Part shown: positions 25,731 to 35,361 of the stretch, piece by piece
How positions within the stretch are numbered: position 1 is the first letter of the stretch
Layout of the letters: the number at the start of each line of letters is the position of its first letter
Assembly: GCF_014779595.1 (NCBI RefSeq)
Contig: NZ_JACXZT010000010.1
Span: forward strand, 186,001 to 250,000
Length of the DNA stretch: 64,000 bases
From: Halomonas sp. ML-15
Lineage (GTDB): Bacteria; Pseudomonadota; Gammaproteobacteria; Pseudomonadales; Halomonadaceae
Direction: 5' to 3'
Made by a program: the position numbers and the translations under genes
Notes under the pieces: model-generated
Told to the model about the DNA's origin: nothing
Databases searched by the model: none
The model's input: the letters and a program-made list of their open reading frames with translations, nothing else

Positions 25731-26213
25731 TTAGTGCTCCACGCCACCTTCGCCGTGCACGTGACCGTGCTCCAGCTCTTCCTGGCTGGCTTCGCGAACC
25801 GTGGCGATCTCAACGTCGAAGTTGAGGGTCTGGCCGGCCAGCGGATGGTTGCCATCCACGGTCACGGTGTCGCCTTCGACCTGGGTCACGGTGACCATCA
25901 GCGGGCCGCCCTGGGTCTGCGCCTGGAACTGCATGCCCGGCTCGACGCTCTCGACGCCCTGGAAGGCATCGCGGGGCACTTCCTGCACCAGCGACGCCTG
26001 ATTCTCGCCATAGCCTTCGGCGGGTTGCACAGTGACTTGCAGCTTCTCACCGCTTTCGCGGCCTTCAAGCTCTTTTTCCAGGCCCGGGATGATATTGCCG
26101 GCGCCGTGGAGATACGTTAGCGGGTCGCGGCCTTCCGAGCTGTCCAGCACCTCACCTGCATCGTTGGTCAGGGTGTAGTGAAACGCGACAACAGAGTTCT
26201 GCGCAATCTGCAT
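25731..26213 (-). CDS. slyD: FKBP-type peptidyl-prolyl isomerase / metallochaperone SlyD
   Basis: FKBP-fold prolyl isomerase with the inserted chaperone flap, 160 residues. Marks: MQIAQNSVVAFHYTLT at the start, LTYLHGAGNIIPGLEKELEG, and the flap beginning PAEGYGENQ. The C-terminus ends in a short His-rich tail (HGHVHGEGGVEH), the type of tail by which SlyD binds nickel and aids hydrogenase maturation in E. coli. Start ATG 26213 is supported by AAGG nine bases upstream; the longer frame has no homology. Convergent with nikR, so nickel uptake, sensing and chaperoning genes adjoin. Confidence 0.92.
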   Translation of the reverse strand: MQIAQNSVVAFHYTLTNDAGEVLDSSEGRDPLTYLHGAGNIIPGLEKELEGRESGEKLQVTVQPAEGYGENQASLVQEVPRDAFQGVESVEPGMQFQAQTQGGPLMVTVTQVEGDTVTVDGNHPLAGQTLNFDVEIATVREASQEELEHGHVHGEGGVEH

Positions 26214-26497
26214 TGATGAACCTTTCGGTGAGTGCATGTCTCCATAATGGTAACGTGCCAGTTGGGGGGCTGTCAGGGGCACAGGGAATTTTTTCAGGTT
26301 TCGATTGCCCATCATGACTGACGCTCAAGGCCGCTGTGACCCGCTGCCAGGTAGCAACCAACTGTTTGCGGTGTTGATGCAGCGCTACGGGATGCGGCCA
26401 ATAGCGGGTACTTTTCGCGGCCGCCATGTTTTACCCTGATGACCAATTACACACTGCGCTTGGACCTTCCACCGATAATCAATGATGGAGAATGCCG
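26214..26497. other. Intergenic region upstream of slyD
   Basis: About 280 bp without a convincing gene. It should contain the slyD promoter (minus strand) and that of the small membrane-protein gene (plus strand). A 42-codon open frame at 26314-26442 on the plus strand has no ribosome site and no recognisable product. Confidence 0.4.
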
Positions 26498-26782
26498 ATG
26501 ACCGTGACCATTATCTGGCTGCTTGGATTTGCCGCTATCCTCTTTTTCAGTCTGCGCGGCTGGGAAGCCAGCCTGAGCCCGTTTCTGGCACGGGTGCTGC
26601 CCGAGGCGCTGCGTAGCGATAGTGATGATCGTTGGGTGTGGTGCCCGGCAGTGGCAGTGCTGGGGGCGACCTTCCTGGTGCGCCCGGTGGACATGCTGCT
26701 GACGCTGCTGGTTATCGCGCTGGTGGCGTGGGGCGCCAAACGGTTGCTGTGCTGGGCCATGAAGAAGGCCAAGTCGCACTGA
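26498..26782 (+). CDS. Small membrane protein, function unknown
   Basis: A 94-residue protein with three hydrophobic stretches: near residues 3-17, 47-60 and 65-80, and a basic tail (KRLLCWAMKKAKSH). I do not recognise the family. ATG 26498 is preferred because GGAG lies seven bases before it; the ATG two codons earlier would leave one base. It stands alone, followed by an intrinsic terminator shared with convergent slyB. Confidence 0.6.
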   Translation: MTVTIIWLLGFAAILFFSLRGWEASLSPFLARVLPEALRSDSDDRWVWCPAVAVLGATFLVRPVDMLLTLLVIALVAWGAKRLLCWAMKKAKSH

Positions 26783-26811
26783 GCCGAGAGGGGTTGGCCA
26801 GTACGCAACGC

Positions 26812-26841
26812 AAAAAGGCTCGCCAATCGGCGAGCCTTTTT
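26812..26841. terminator. Bidirectional intrinsic terminator
   Basis: AAAAAGGCTCGCC, loop AATC, then the complementary arm ending in TTTTT. A-rich and T-rich flanks give a proper terminator for both the small membrane-protein gene (plus) and slyB (minus). Confidence 0.92.
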
Positions 26842-26861
26842 GTGTACCGAGGTAGGCGTTA

Positions 26862-27329
26862 TCAGTAAGGCGCCACGCTCATGCTGGCACCGCTGCCGAT
26901 CAGGCGAACCCGCTGGCCAACCTGGAAATCGCGGTCGGCGCGCTGGACCACTACTACGCTCTCGCCGTTGTCGCGGCGTACTTCCATTTCCCAGGCGCGG
27001 GTACGATTGACCGCGTCCTCGGTGCGTGAGCCAGCCACGGCGCCACCGATGGCACCGGCAGCGGTGGCCAGCTGACGTCCGGAGCCGCCACCCACCTGAC
27101 TGCCGAGCAGGCCGCCGATGACCCCGCCACCTACGGTGCCGATCACATTGCCCTGGGGGCTATCGGCCTGGATCTGCACCTGACGCAGCGCAGTGATGGT
27201 GCCGTACGCGACGCTCTGGCCGGTCTGGGCCTGGCTGCCGCGGTAGACGTCGCCGCCATAGGGGGCGGTATTGGCACAGCCGGCCAATGTCAGCATGCCC
27301 ATGGCGATGACGGGAAGAAGACGTTTCAT
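26862..27329 (-). CDS. slyB: Outer-membrane lipoprotein SlyB (glycine-zipper)
   Basis: A 155-residue outer-membrane lipoprotein, the same length as E. coli SlyB. Signal with lipobox LAGC (cysteine 18), then YGTITALRQVQIQ, a glycine zipper (GTVGGGVIGGLLGSQVGGGS and AAGAIGGAVAGS) and the C-terminal segment RTRAWEMEVRRDNGESVVVV. In enterics SlyB is a PhoPQ-controlled envelope-stress protein that stabilises outer-membrane proteins; regulation here is unknown. It has its own upstream gap of 200 bp. Confidence 0.92.
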   Translation of the reverse strand: MKRLLPVIAMGMLTLAGCANTAPYGGDVYRGSQAQTGQSVAYGTITALRQVQIQADSPQGNVIGTVGGGVIGGLLGSQVGGGSGRQLATAAGAIGGAVAGSRTEDAVNRTRAWEMEVRRDNGESVVVVQRADRDFQVGQRVRLIGSGASMSVAPY

Positions 27330-27466
27330 GGGAGTTCCTCCGATGATGAAACAGATTATGAAACAGTGTTTTTAGCGAGTTTAATCCGACTTTCCCGCTT
27401 CGACCAGCGTCATTTGCTTGAGTGCCCACAGTGTAGGCTGTGCATTCGGCAAACAATAAGGAAACA

Positions 27467-27493
27467 TAAAAAAGGGGAGGCGGCTGCCTCCCC
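27467..27493 (-). terminator. Intrinsic terminator of aceA
   Basis: On the minus strand an 8-bp stem (GGGGAGGC with its complement, four-base loop) is followed by TTTTTTATG, 43 bases after the aceA stop. Confidence 0.92.
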
Positions 27494-27535
27494 AATCACT
27501 GTCATGCCATGCGAGCTGCTTGCCTTGGCCGTCTC

Positions 27536-29134
27536 TCAGCCAAACTGGTTCATGGTGTTGCCTTTGCCACCGGCCTTGAGTGCGCCGGCGCCGGAGAAGT
27601 ACTCCTTGTGGTCGTCGCCGATATTGGACCCAGCCATGTCCTGATGCTTGACGCAGGCCAGGCCGCTGCGGAGCTCCTTGCGCTGGACGCCAGCAACGTA
27701 GGCCAGCATGCCCTCCTCGCCGAAATAGCCCTTGGCCAGTTCGTCGGTGGACAGCGCCGCGGTGTGGTAGGTCGGCAGGGTGATCAGGTGGTGGAAGACG
27801 CCCGCCTCGCGTGACGCGTCGCGCTGGAAGTTGCGCGTCCACTCGTCGGCCTGTGCTGCCAGTGCGCTGTCATCGTACTCGGCGCTCATCAGTTGGTCGC
27901 GGTCGTAGCCCGACACATCCTTGCCCTCGGCCTGCCAGGCATCGAATACCTGCTGACGGAAGTTCAAGGTCCAGTTGAACGACGGCGAATTGTTGTAGAC
28001 CAGCTTGGCGTCCGGCACTACCTCGCGGATGCGGTTGACCATGCTGGCGATCTGGCCGACGTGGGGCTTCTCGGTCTCGATCCACAGCAGATCGGCGCCG
28101 TTCTGCAGGCTGGTGATACAGTCGAGCACCACGCGATCCTCACCGGTGCCGGAGCGGAAACGATAGAGACCATTGGCCAGGCGCAGCGGCTTGCGCAGTT
28201 CACCGTCGAGCTTGAGCACGCTGTCGCCTTCGCGCACGTCGTCGACGGAGTCGATCGGCGTGGTGTAGAGGAAGCTATTGTACTGCGCGGCCAGATCGCC
28301 AGGCTCGCGGCTGACTGGCAGCTTCTGGGTCAGGCCGGCCCCCAGCGAGTCGGTGCGCGCGACGATTACGCCATCGTCGACGCCGAGCTCCAGGAAGGCG
28401 TAGCGCACGGCGTTGATCTTGGCCAGGAAATCCTCGTGGGGCACGGTGACCTTGCCGTCCTGATGGCCGCACTGCTTGGCATCGGAGACCTGGTTCTCTA
28501 GCTGGATGCAGCAGGCCCCGGCTTCGATCATGCGCTTGGCCAGCAGGTAGGTAGCCTCCTCGTTGCCGAAACCGGCATCGATGTCGGCAATGATCGGCAC
28601 CACGTGAGTCTCGTGGTTATCGATGCGCTTCTGCACGGCGCGAACGGCGATGTCATCGCCCTTGGCCCGGGCGTCGTCCAGCTCGCGGAACAGGTGGCCG
28701 AGCTCGCGGGCGTCGGCCTGGCGCAGGAAGGTGTAGAGCTCTTCGATCAGCGCCGGTACCGAGGTCTTCTCATGCATCGACTGGTCGGGTAGCGGGCCGA
28801 ACTCGGAGCGCAGCGCGGCGACCATCCAGCCCGACAGGTAGAGGTAGCGCTTCTTGGTAGTGCCGTGGTGACGCTTGACGGCAATCATCTTCTGCTGGCC
28901 GATGAAACCGTGCCAGCAGCCCAGCGACTGGGTGTACTGGCTAGGGTCGGCATCGTACTCGGCCATGTCCTGGCGCATGATGCCAGCGGTATAACGGGCG
29001 ATGTCGAGGCCGGTCTGGAAGCGATTCTGTGCCTTCATGCGCGCGGCGTACTCGGGGTTGATGGCATCCCACTTGCCGCCCTGGGTGTCGCGTAGTCGAG
29101 CGATGTTGTCGAGGTCGTCTTGGTAAACTGACAT
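27536..29134 (-). CDS. aceA: Isocitrate lyase
   Basis: Glyoxylate-shunt enzyme splitting isocitrate into succinate and glyoxylate. At 532 residues it belongs to the longer class typified by Pseudomonas AceA; the active-site motif reads KQCGH (in DAKQCGHQDGKVTVP), not KKCGH as in E. coli, a known variant for that class. Metal-site aspartates lie in IIADIDAGFGNEEATY. I start at ATG 29134, with AAAGGA before it; the 20 extra codons upstream do not look like family sequence. It is monocistronic, with no malate synthase or aceK adjacent. Confidence 0.95.
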   Translation of the reverse strand: MSVYQDDLDNIARLRDTQGGKWDAINPEYAARMKAQNRFQTGLDIARYTAGIMRQDMAEYDADPSQYTQSLGCWHGFIGQQKMIAVKRHHGTTKKRYLYLSGWMVAALRSEFGPLPDQSMHEKTSVPALIEELYTFLRQADARELGHLFRELDDARAKGDDIAVRAVQKRIDNHETHVVPIIADIDAGFGNEEATYLLAKRMIEAGACCIQLENQVSDAKQCGHQDGKVTVPHEDFLAKINAVRYAFLELGVDDGVIVARTDSLGAGLTQKLPVSREPGDLAAQYNSFLYTTPIDSVDDVREGDSVLKLDGELRKPLRLANGLYRFRSGTGEDRVVLDCITSLQNGADLLWIETEKPHVGQIASMVNRIREVVPDAKLVYNNSPSFNWTLNFRQQVFDAWQAEGKDVSGYDRDQLMSAEYDDSALAAQADEWTRNFQRDASREAGVFHHLITLPTYHTAALSTDELAKGYFGEEGMLAYVAGVQRKELRSGLACVKHQDMAGSNIGDDHKEYFSGAGALKAGGKGNTMNQFG

Positions 29135-29501
29135 GGGCCGTCCTTTCTCGTCTGTTGCGCTGCGATATCGCGCGATTAACTTGGTCGACTTCACCGGGTG
29201 CGGTTGTGGTTGGTCTTATGCTGCACCTGCGAAGTAAGTTCAGGGTTGACCAGATCATGAGTACTGTCTGTACTGCCTTGGTCGTATCAGGCGACAGTAT
29301 CAAACGAATGTTTAATGACGACTACAAGATGCATTGAAACAATCGTTTTAAAGTGTGCCTGTGATTGAACTATGGCCCATGGATACGGGCTTCAACAATC
29401 ATTACTTAGCGGCAGAAGGGGTTGTAGTATGACTACAAGTGGGCCAGAAAAGGCCCACTTGATGTAGTCAGTTTCCCGCAATTGAGAAAGGAGGAGGTGA
29501 A
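29135..29501. other. Intergenic region with aceA promoter and inverted repeats
   Basis: About 370 bp without a gene. It includes an inverted repeat AGTAC-N5-GTACT (29260-29274), about 126 bp before the aceA start and a candidate regulator site, and AT-richer DNA at 29290-29400. Nearer the GNAT gene are a large stem-loop (29431-29469) and a purine-rich patch (29487-29500). Confidence 0.5.
29431..29469 (-). terminator. Stem-loop downstream of the GNAT/roxA operon
   Basis: AAGTGGGCC, loop AGAAAA, GGCCCACTT makes a perfect 9-bp stem, extended after a three-base bulge by GACTAC/GTAGTC. It lies about 35 bases past the GNAT stop. There is no T run on the minus strand, so it may be a transcript-stabilising hairpin rather than an intrinsic terminator. 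Confidence 0.55.
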
Positions 29502-29933
29502 TCAATCACCTAGAGGGAGGGACATGTTGCGGTGCGGAATGCCGGCGTCGAGAAATTCGTCGCCGTAGGCAGTGAAGCCGAGCCGTTGATAGAAAGGAAT
29601 CGCTTGCAGCTGTGCGGCCAGCTCGAGATGGGCGTGTCCCTGGTGGCGCGCTGCCTCGATGGCGGCCTCGACCAGGCGCCGGCCAAGGCCCAGGCCGCGT
29701 CCCTCTTCGAGCACCGCCACGCGGCCCAGGTGACCGTCCGGCAGCAGCCGTGCGGTGCCTAGCGCGCGTCCTTCATGGCGAGCCAGAAAATGCAGGCAGA
29801 AGGTATCTCGGCCATCCCACTCCTCGTTCTCGGGTACCTGCTGCTCGACGATGAACACGATACGGCGTATCTCGCCGGCCTCGCTGCCGAGCTCTTCCCA
29901 GTCGCCCTGTTCAATGCTGGTAGCGTCGCTCAT
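29502..29933 (-). CDS. GNAT-family N-acetyltransferase
   Basis: A 143-residue Gcn5-type acetyltransferase. The acetyl-CoA pyrophosphate loop is present as RVAVLEEGRGLGLGRRLVEAA and the C-terminal strand motif as FYQRLGFTAYGDEF. The IVFIVEQQVPENEEWDG opening resembles YjcF/ElaA-type proteins; the substrate (amine, peptide or protein N-terminus) is unknown. The start ATG overlaps the roxA stop by four bases, so the two are co-translated. This makes an association with ribosome modification possible, but not shown. Confidence 0.85.
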   Translation of the reverse strand: MSDATSIEQGDWEELGSEAGEIRRIVFIVEQQVPENEEWDGRDTFCLHFLARHEGRALGTARLLPDGHLGRVAVLEEGRGLGLGRRLVEAAIEAARHQGHAHLELAAQLQAIPFYQRLGFTAYGDEFLDAGIPHRNMSLPLGD

Positions 29934-31120
29934 TGGTCATCCTCGTCGTCATCGTCCTCTTGTGGCCAGCCCAGGCTACCACGGTCGTGCAGCAGGGCGA
30001 GCAGCTCGGCGGCACCATCGTACGCCAGCAGCGTGTCATCGAGAGCCGTGTCCGAGGCCAGTGCCCTGGCCAGCGGCAGGGAGCAGGTCTGGCCGTCGCC
30101 GTCGACGAACAGTGTAGCGCGCTCATCGTCCAGCGCCCGCCATGCGAAGCGCGAGCCAAGACTGCGCACCAGCTCATCACCGTCCTGTAGTGCGGCGACA
30201 AGCTCGTCCACCGCGATCGGCGATTCGGCGGGCACCAACTGGTCGACATACTTGGGTTGAGTCATTACCCGGCCGAACCACTGCGCCAACTGGGCGGGGT
30301 CGTCGAGGCTGTCGAGTATCAGTCGGCGCATGCGTTCCACTGCCGCGTCGTCGAGTTTGCCGGGCTCGGCAGGGGGCGCCATGCCGGCATCGCTGAAGCG
30401 CAGCGAGGCGGGTAGCGTCTCGCCGACATAGTCGGCATAGGAGGTGACTGCCTCGTCGGCAGAGGGGGCGCGGAAGCCGACCGAGACGGTCATGCAGTCA
30501 TCGGACACGCTGACGCCGTGATGGGCCCAGCCGGGCGGCAGATAGAGCATATCGCCGGGTTCGAGCACCCAGTCATCGCCGGGGGTGACGTCGAAGCGTT
30601 CGAGGATGCGCAGATCGATGCCGTCGATGATCGGGGCATCATCGGCGACCTTGCCGCCCAGCTGCCAGCGCCGCTGGCCGCTGGCCTGGAGCAGGAAGAC
30701 GTCGTACTGATCGACGTGGGGCCCGACGCTGCCCCCAGGTGGGGCATAGCTGATCATGATGTCGTCGAGACGCCAGCGCGGCAGGAAATCGAAGTGGTCA
30801 AGTAGCGCGGCGACCTCGGGCACGAAGTGGTCGACGGCCTGTACCAGCAGCGACCAGTGGTTTTCGGGCAGGGCGGTGAAGGTGGCGTCATCGAAGGGCC
30901 CGTGCTGTACCTGCCAGGGGGCATCGCGGCCGTGCTCCTCGACCAGGCGCGCCTCGATCCCCTCCTCGCAGGCCAGGCCGGCCAGCTCGTCGGGGTCGAG
31001 CGGGCACTCGAGGTCGGGCAGGGCGCCGCGAATCAGCAGCGGCTTCTGCTGCCAGACGTCGCGCAGAAACTCGCTGGCACTCAGGCCACCGAGCAGTTGT
31101 CGCGGGGTATCGGAGGACAT
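29930..31120 (-). CDS. roxA: Ribosomal protein uL16 arginine hydroxylase (JmjC-type)
   Basis: Iron(II)/2-oxoglutarate oxygenase of the JmjC fold, equivalent to E. coli RoxA (YcfD), which hydroxylates an arginine of 50S protein L16. The iron triad is visible: His and Asp in GPHVDQYDVFLLQ and a later His in LPPGWAHHGVSV. The C-terminal winged-helix and dimerisation part is present and ends in an acidic tail (EDDDDEDDQ). The 396-residue length is near the E. coli value of 373. ATG 31120 follows GAGG by eight bases. It is the first gene of a two-gene operon with a GNAT enzyme. Confidence 0.93.
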   Translation of the reverse strand: MSSDTPRQLLGGLSASEFLRDVWQQKPLLIRGALPDLECPLDPDELAGLACEEGIEARLVEEHGRDAPWQVQHGPFDDATFTALPENHWSLLVQAVDHFVPEVAALLDHFDFLPRWRLDDIMISYAPPGGSVGPHVDQYDVFLLQASGQRRWQLGGKVADDAPIIDGIDLRILERFDVTPGDDWVLEPGDMLYLPPGWAHHGVSVSDDCMTVSVGFRAPSADEAVTSYADYVGETLPASLRFSDAGMAPPAEPGKLDDAAVERMRRLILDSLDDPAQLAQWFGRVMTQPKYVDQLVPAESPIAVDELVAALQDGDELVRSLGSRFAWRALDDERATLFVDGDGQTCSLPLARALASDTALDDTLLAYDGAAELLALLHDRGSLGWPQEDDDDEDDQ

Positions 31121-31172
31121 GTGTCGTACCTCGTTGCGAATAGTGAAGCCGCGGGCAGGCAGCATGCCTGTC

Positions 31173-31234
31173 CCCGACGCCGCTTATCTTGTGTCGCGGC
31201 TATCCCGACGCCGCGTATCCTGTATCGCGGCTAT
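31173..31234. repeat. Two tandem copies of a 31-bp unit
   Basis: Two adjacent 31-bp copies beginning CCCGACGCCGC and ending TCGCGGCTAT, differing at three positions, with a partial third start at 31235. They lie in the 240-bp roxA/purB gap, which also holds a stem CCGATTCC/GGAATCGG (31285-31306) and related GCCTGTCCCC segments near 31166 and 31318. Looks like a degenerating extragenic repeat. Confidence 0.7.
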
Positions 31235-31360
31235 CCCGGCGACAGGCCTGTACGAGGGCGCTGTGAATACCTCCCTGTACGCTACCGATTCCTTCCCTGG
31301 AATCGGACCCTCTTCAGGCCTGTCCCCGGCGCCGCTGCCTTGGCTAGGCTGGCTGGGCGC

Positions 31361-33410
<2,050 letters not shown>

Positions 33411-33414
<4 letters not shown>

Positions 33415-34520
33415 GCGGCGGCCTCCTTGGCGTTCCAGGTCGTGCGGATCACGCCGCCGCCCAGGCAGATATCATGGTCGTAGATCACCAGCGACTGGCC
33501 CGGTGTCACCGCGCGCTGAGGCTCGTCGAAGCGCACCTCGACGCCGCCATCGGCGCGGCTGAGCAGGGTGCACGGCACGTCCTCCTGACGGTAACGGGTC
33601 TTGGCGGTGAAGCGCCCGTCGGCGGGCGCTTCGCCGGCCACCCAGTCCATCGCCTCGGTGGCCAGGCTGTCGGTATACAGCAGCGGATGATGCTTGCCCT
33701 GTACGGCGATCAGAACATTGCGCTCGAGGTCCTTGGCGGCCACGTACCAGGGCGCATCCGGGTGGTTGGCCAGCCCGCCGATACCGAGCCCCTGGCGCTG
33801 GCCGAGGGTGTAGTACATCAGCCCCATATGCTCGCCGATCACCTCGCCCTCAGGGGTTTCGATGGTGCCCGGCTGGGCCGGCAGGTACTGCTTGAGGAAG
33901 TCGCTGAAGCGACGCTCGCCGATAAAGCAGATGCCGGTGGAGTCCTTTTTACGTGCGGTGACCAGCCCGTGGCGCTCGGCCAGCGCGCGGACCTCGGGTT
34001 TTTCGAGTTCGCCGACCGGAAACAGGGTGCGGGCGATGGCTGCCTCGGGGACGGCATGCAGGAAGTAGCTCTGGTCCTTGTTGGCGTCTACGCCTTTGAG
34101 CAGGCGCGCGCGACCCTCGCGCACCCCGCCGCGCACGTAGTGGCCGGTGGCGATCTTGTCGGCGCCGAGCATCTCGGCGTACTCGAGGAACACCTTGAAC
34201 TTGATCTCCCTGTTGCACAGGATATCCGGGTTCGGCGTCCGCCCGGCCTGGTATTCGGCCAGGAAGTGCTCGAAGACGTTATCCCAGTACTCGGCGGCGA
34301 AGTTGGCGGTGTGCAGTCGGATACCCAGCTTGTCGCACACGGCCTGGGCGTCTGCCAGGTCATCCTTGGCGGTGCAGTATTCGGTGCCGTCGTCTTCATC
34401 CCAGTTCTTCATGAACAGGCCTTCGACCTGATAGCCCTGCTCGATCAGCAGCAGGGCGGAAACGGAAGAATCGACGCCGCCGGACATGCCGACGATCACC
34501 TTGCCTGCGGTGGCGGTCAT
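33411..34520 (-). CDS. mnmA: tRNA-specific 2-thiouridylase MnmA
   Basis: Adds sulfur to U34 of tRNA for Lys, Glu and Gln. The PP-loop ATP site is [16 protein letters not shown]; the catalytic cysteines are in [12 protein letters not shown] (about residue 102) and in [13 protein letters not shown] (about 200). The 369-residue length is the family norm. First gene of mnmA-hflD-purB. The upstream 181-bp gap to the divergent tetR gene should hold promoters for both. Confidence 0.96.
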
Positions 34521-34666
34521 GGGCGCTCTCGGGTTGGATGGATCGCAAATGGCCGAAAATTATACCCCATGTTGCGTGCGGGCATCATCTCGTGGCGTAG
34601 GGTAGGCGGCGAATATGGCCAGGCAGGAGGCGCAGAGGGAGGCGGTGAATGGGCCAGATCGAGTAA

Positions 34667-34686
34667 TTGACCGGTCGGCCAGTCAA
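34667..34686. promoter_or_regulatory. Putative TetR-regulator operator 1
   Basis: TTGACCGGTCGGCCAGTCAA is a near-perfect 20-bp inverted repeat just before the tetR start (16 bases upstream). A closely matching 16-base core (one base different) recurs before the efflux genes at 35329-35344, which supports an operator. Confidence 0.8.
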
Positions 34687-34701
34687 AGCTATGGTTTGCC
34701 C

Positions 34702-35307
34702 ATGAAACAGCCTACTCAGACCCGTGACCCCGAGTTGACCCGCGCTCGTATCCTGGACGCGGCGGAAGTCCTCTTCGTCGAACAGGGCTTCTCCGCGGTC
34801 AAGCTCAGCGCACTGGCGCGCTCGGCAGAGGTAACCAAGAGCCTGATACACCACCATTTCGGCAGCAAGGAGAAGCTGTGGGAGGCGGTCAAGAATCGCG
34901 CCTTCGAGCGCTATTTCAGCGCCCAGATGGCGATGCTCCAGGACGCCGGCGAACCGGATGCCGCCCTGCTGCGCAGCTCGGTGGTAGCTTACTTTCATTT
35001 TTTGCGCGACAACCCCGGTGTGGTACGGCTGTTTGCCTGGACCCATCTTGAAGGGGATAGCCACTGCAGCGAGATGGACAACCAGCTCGTCGGGGCGGGG
35101 GCAGAGTGGGTGCGCCAGGCCCAGATGCGCGGCCTGCTGCGGCAGGATATCAACCCTACTCATGTGATCGCTATCTTCGTGATGACCTGCACCCAGTGGT
35201 TCGAAGCCCAGTGTCATCACCAGCACTGGCCGGGCATGGGCGACAATGAGGCGTTCCTGGAGGATTTCCTCAAGATATTCATGGAGGGCGTCCAGCCCCG
35301 CGAGTGA
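34702..35307 (+). CDS. TetR-family transcriptional repressor of the adjacent RND pump
   Basis: A 201-residue TetR regulator: HTH region RARILDAAEVLFVEQGFSAV through AEVTKSLIHHHFGSKEKLWE, then a helical ligand domain with HFLRDNPGVVRLFAW. It precedes the membrane-fusion and RND genes on the same strand, and matching operator-like palindromes lie before both transcription units, so it likely represses itself and the pump. ATG 34702 is chosen because the operator would otherwise lie inside the gene. The inducer is unknown. Confidence 0.92.
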   Translation: MKQPTQTRDPELTRARILDAAEVLFVEQGFSAVKLSALARSAEVTKSLIHHHFGSKEKLWEAVKNRAFERYFSAQMAMLQDAGEPDAALLRSSVVAYFHFLRDNPGVVRLFAWTHLEGDSHCSEMDNQLVGAGAEWVRQAQMRGLLRQDINPTHVIAIFVMTCTQWFEAQCHHQHWPGMGDNEAFLEDFLKIFMEGVQPRE

Positions 35308-35327
35308 GTGTTTTTTTATGTCCGTAA

Positions 35328-35347
35328 CTGACCGGTCGACCAGTTTA
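35328..35347. promoter_or_regulatory. Putative TetR-regulator operator 2
   Basis: CTGACCGGTCGACCAGTTTA repeats the core of the site at 34667-34686 (TGACCGGTCG-A/G-CCAGT). It lies 14 bases before the membrane-fusion gene and 20 bases after the tetR stop. Confidence 0.8.
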
Positions 35348-35361
35348 TTGGAGAGAAAGCG

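Noticed and set aside
26314-26442. A 42-codon plus-strand open frame
   Set aside because: No ribosome site and no recognisable product; left in the intergenic description.
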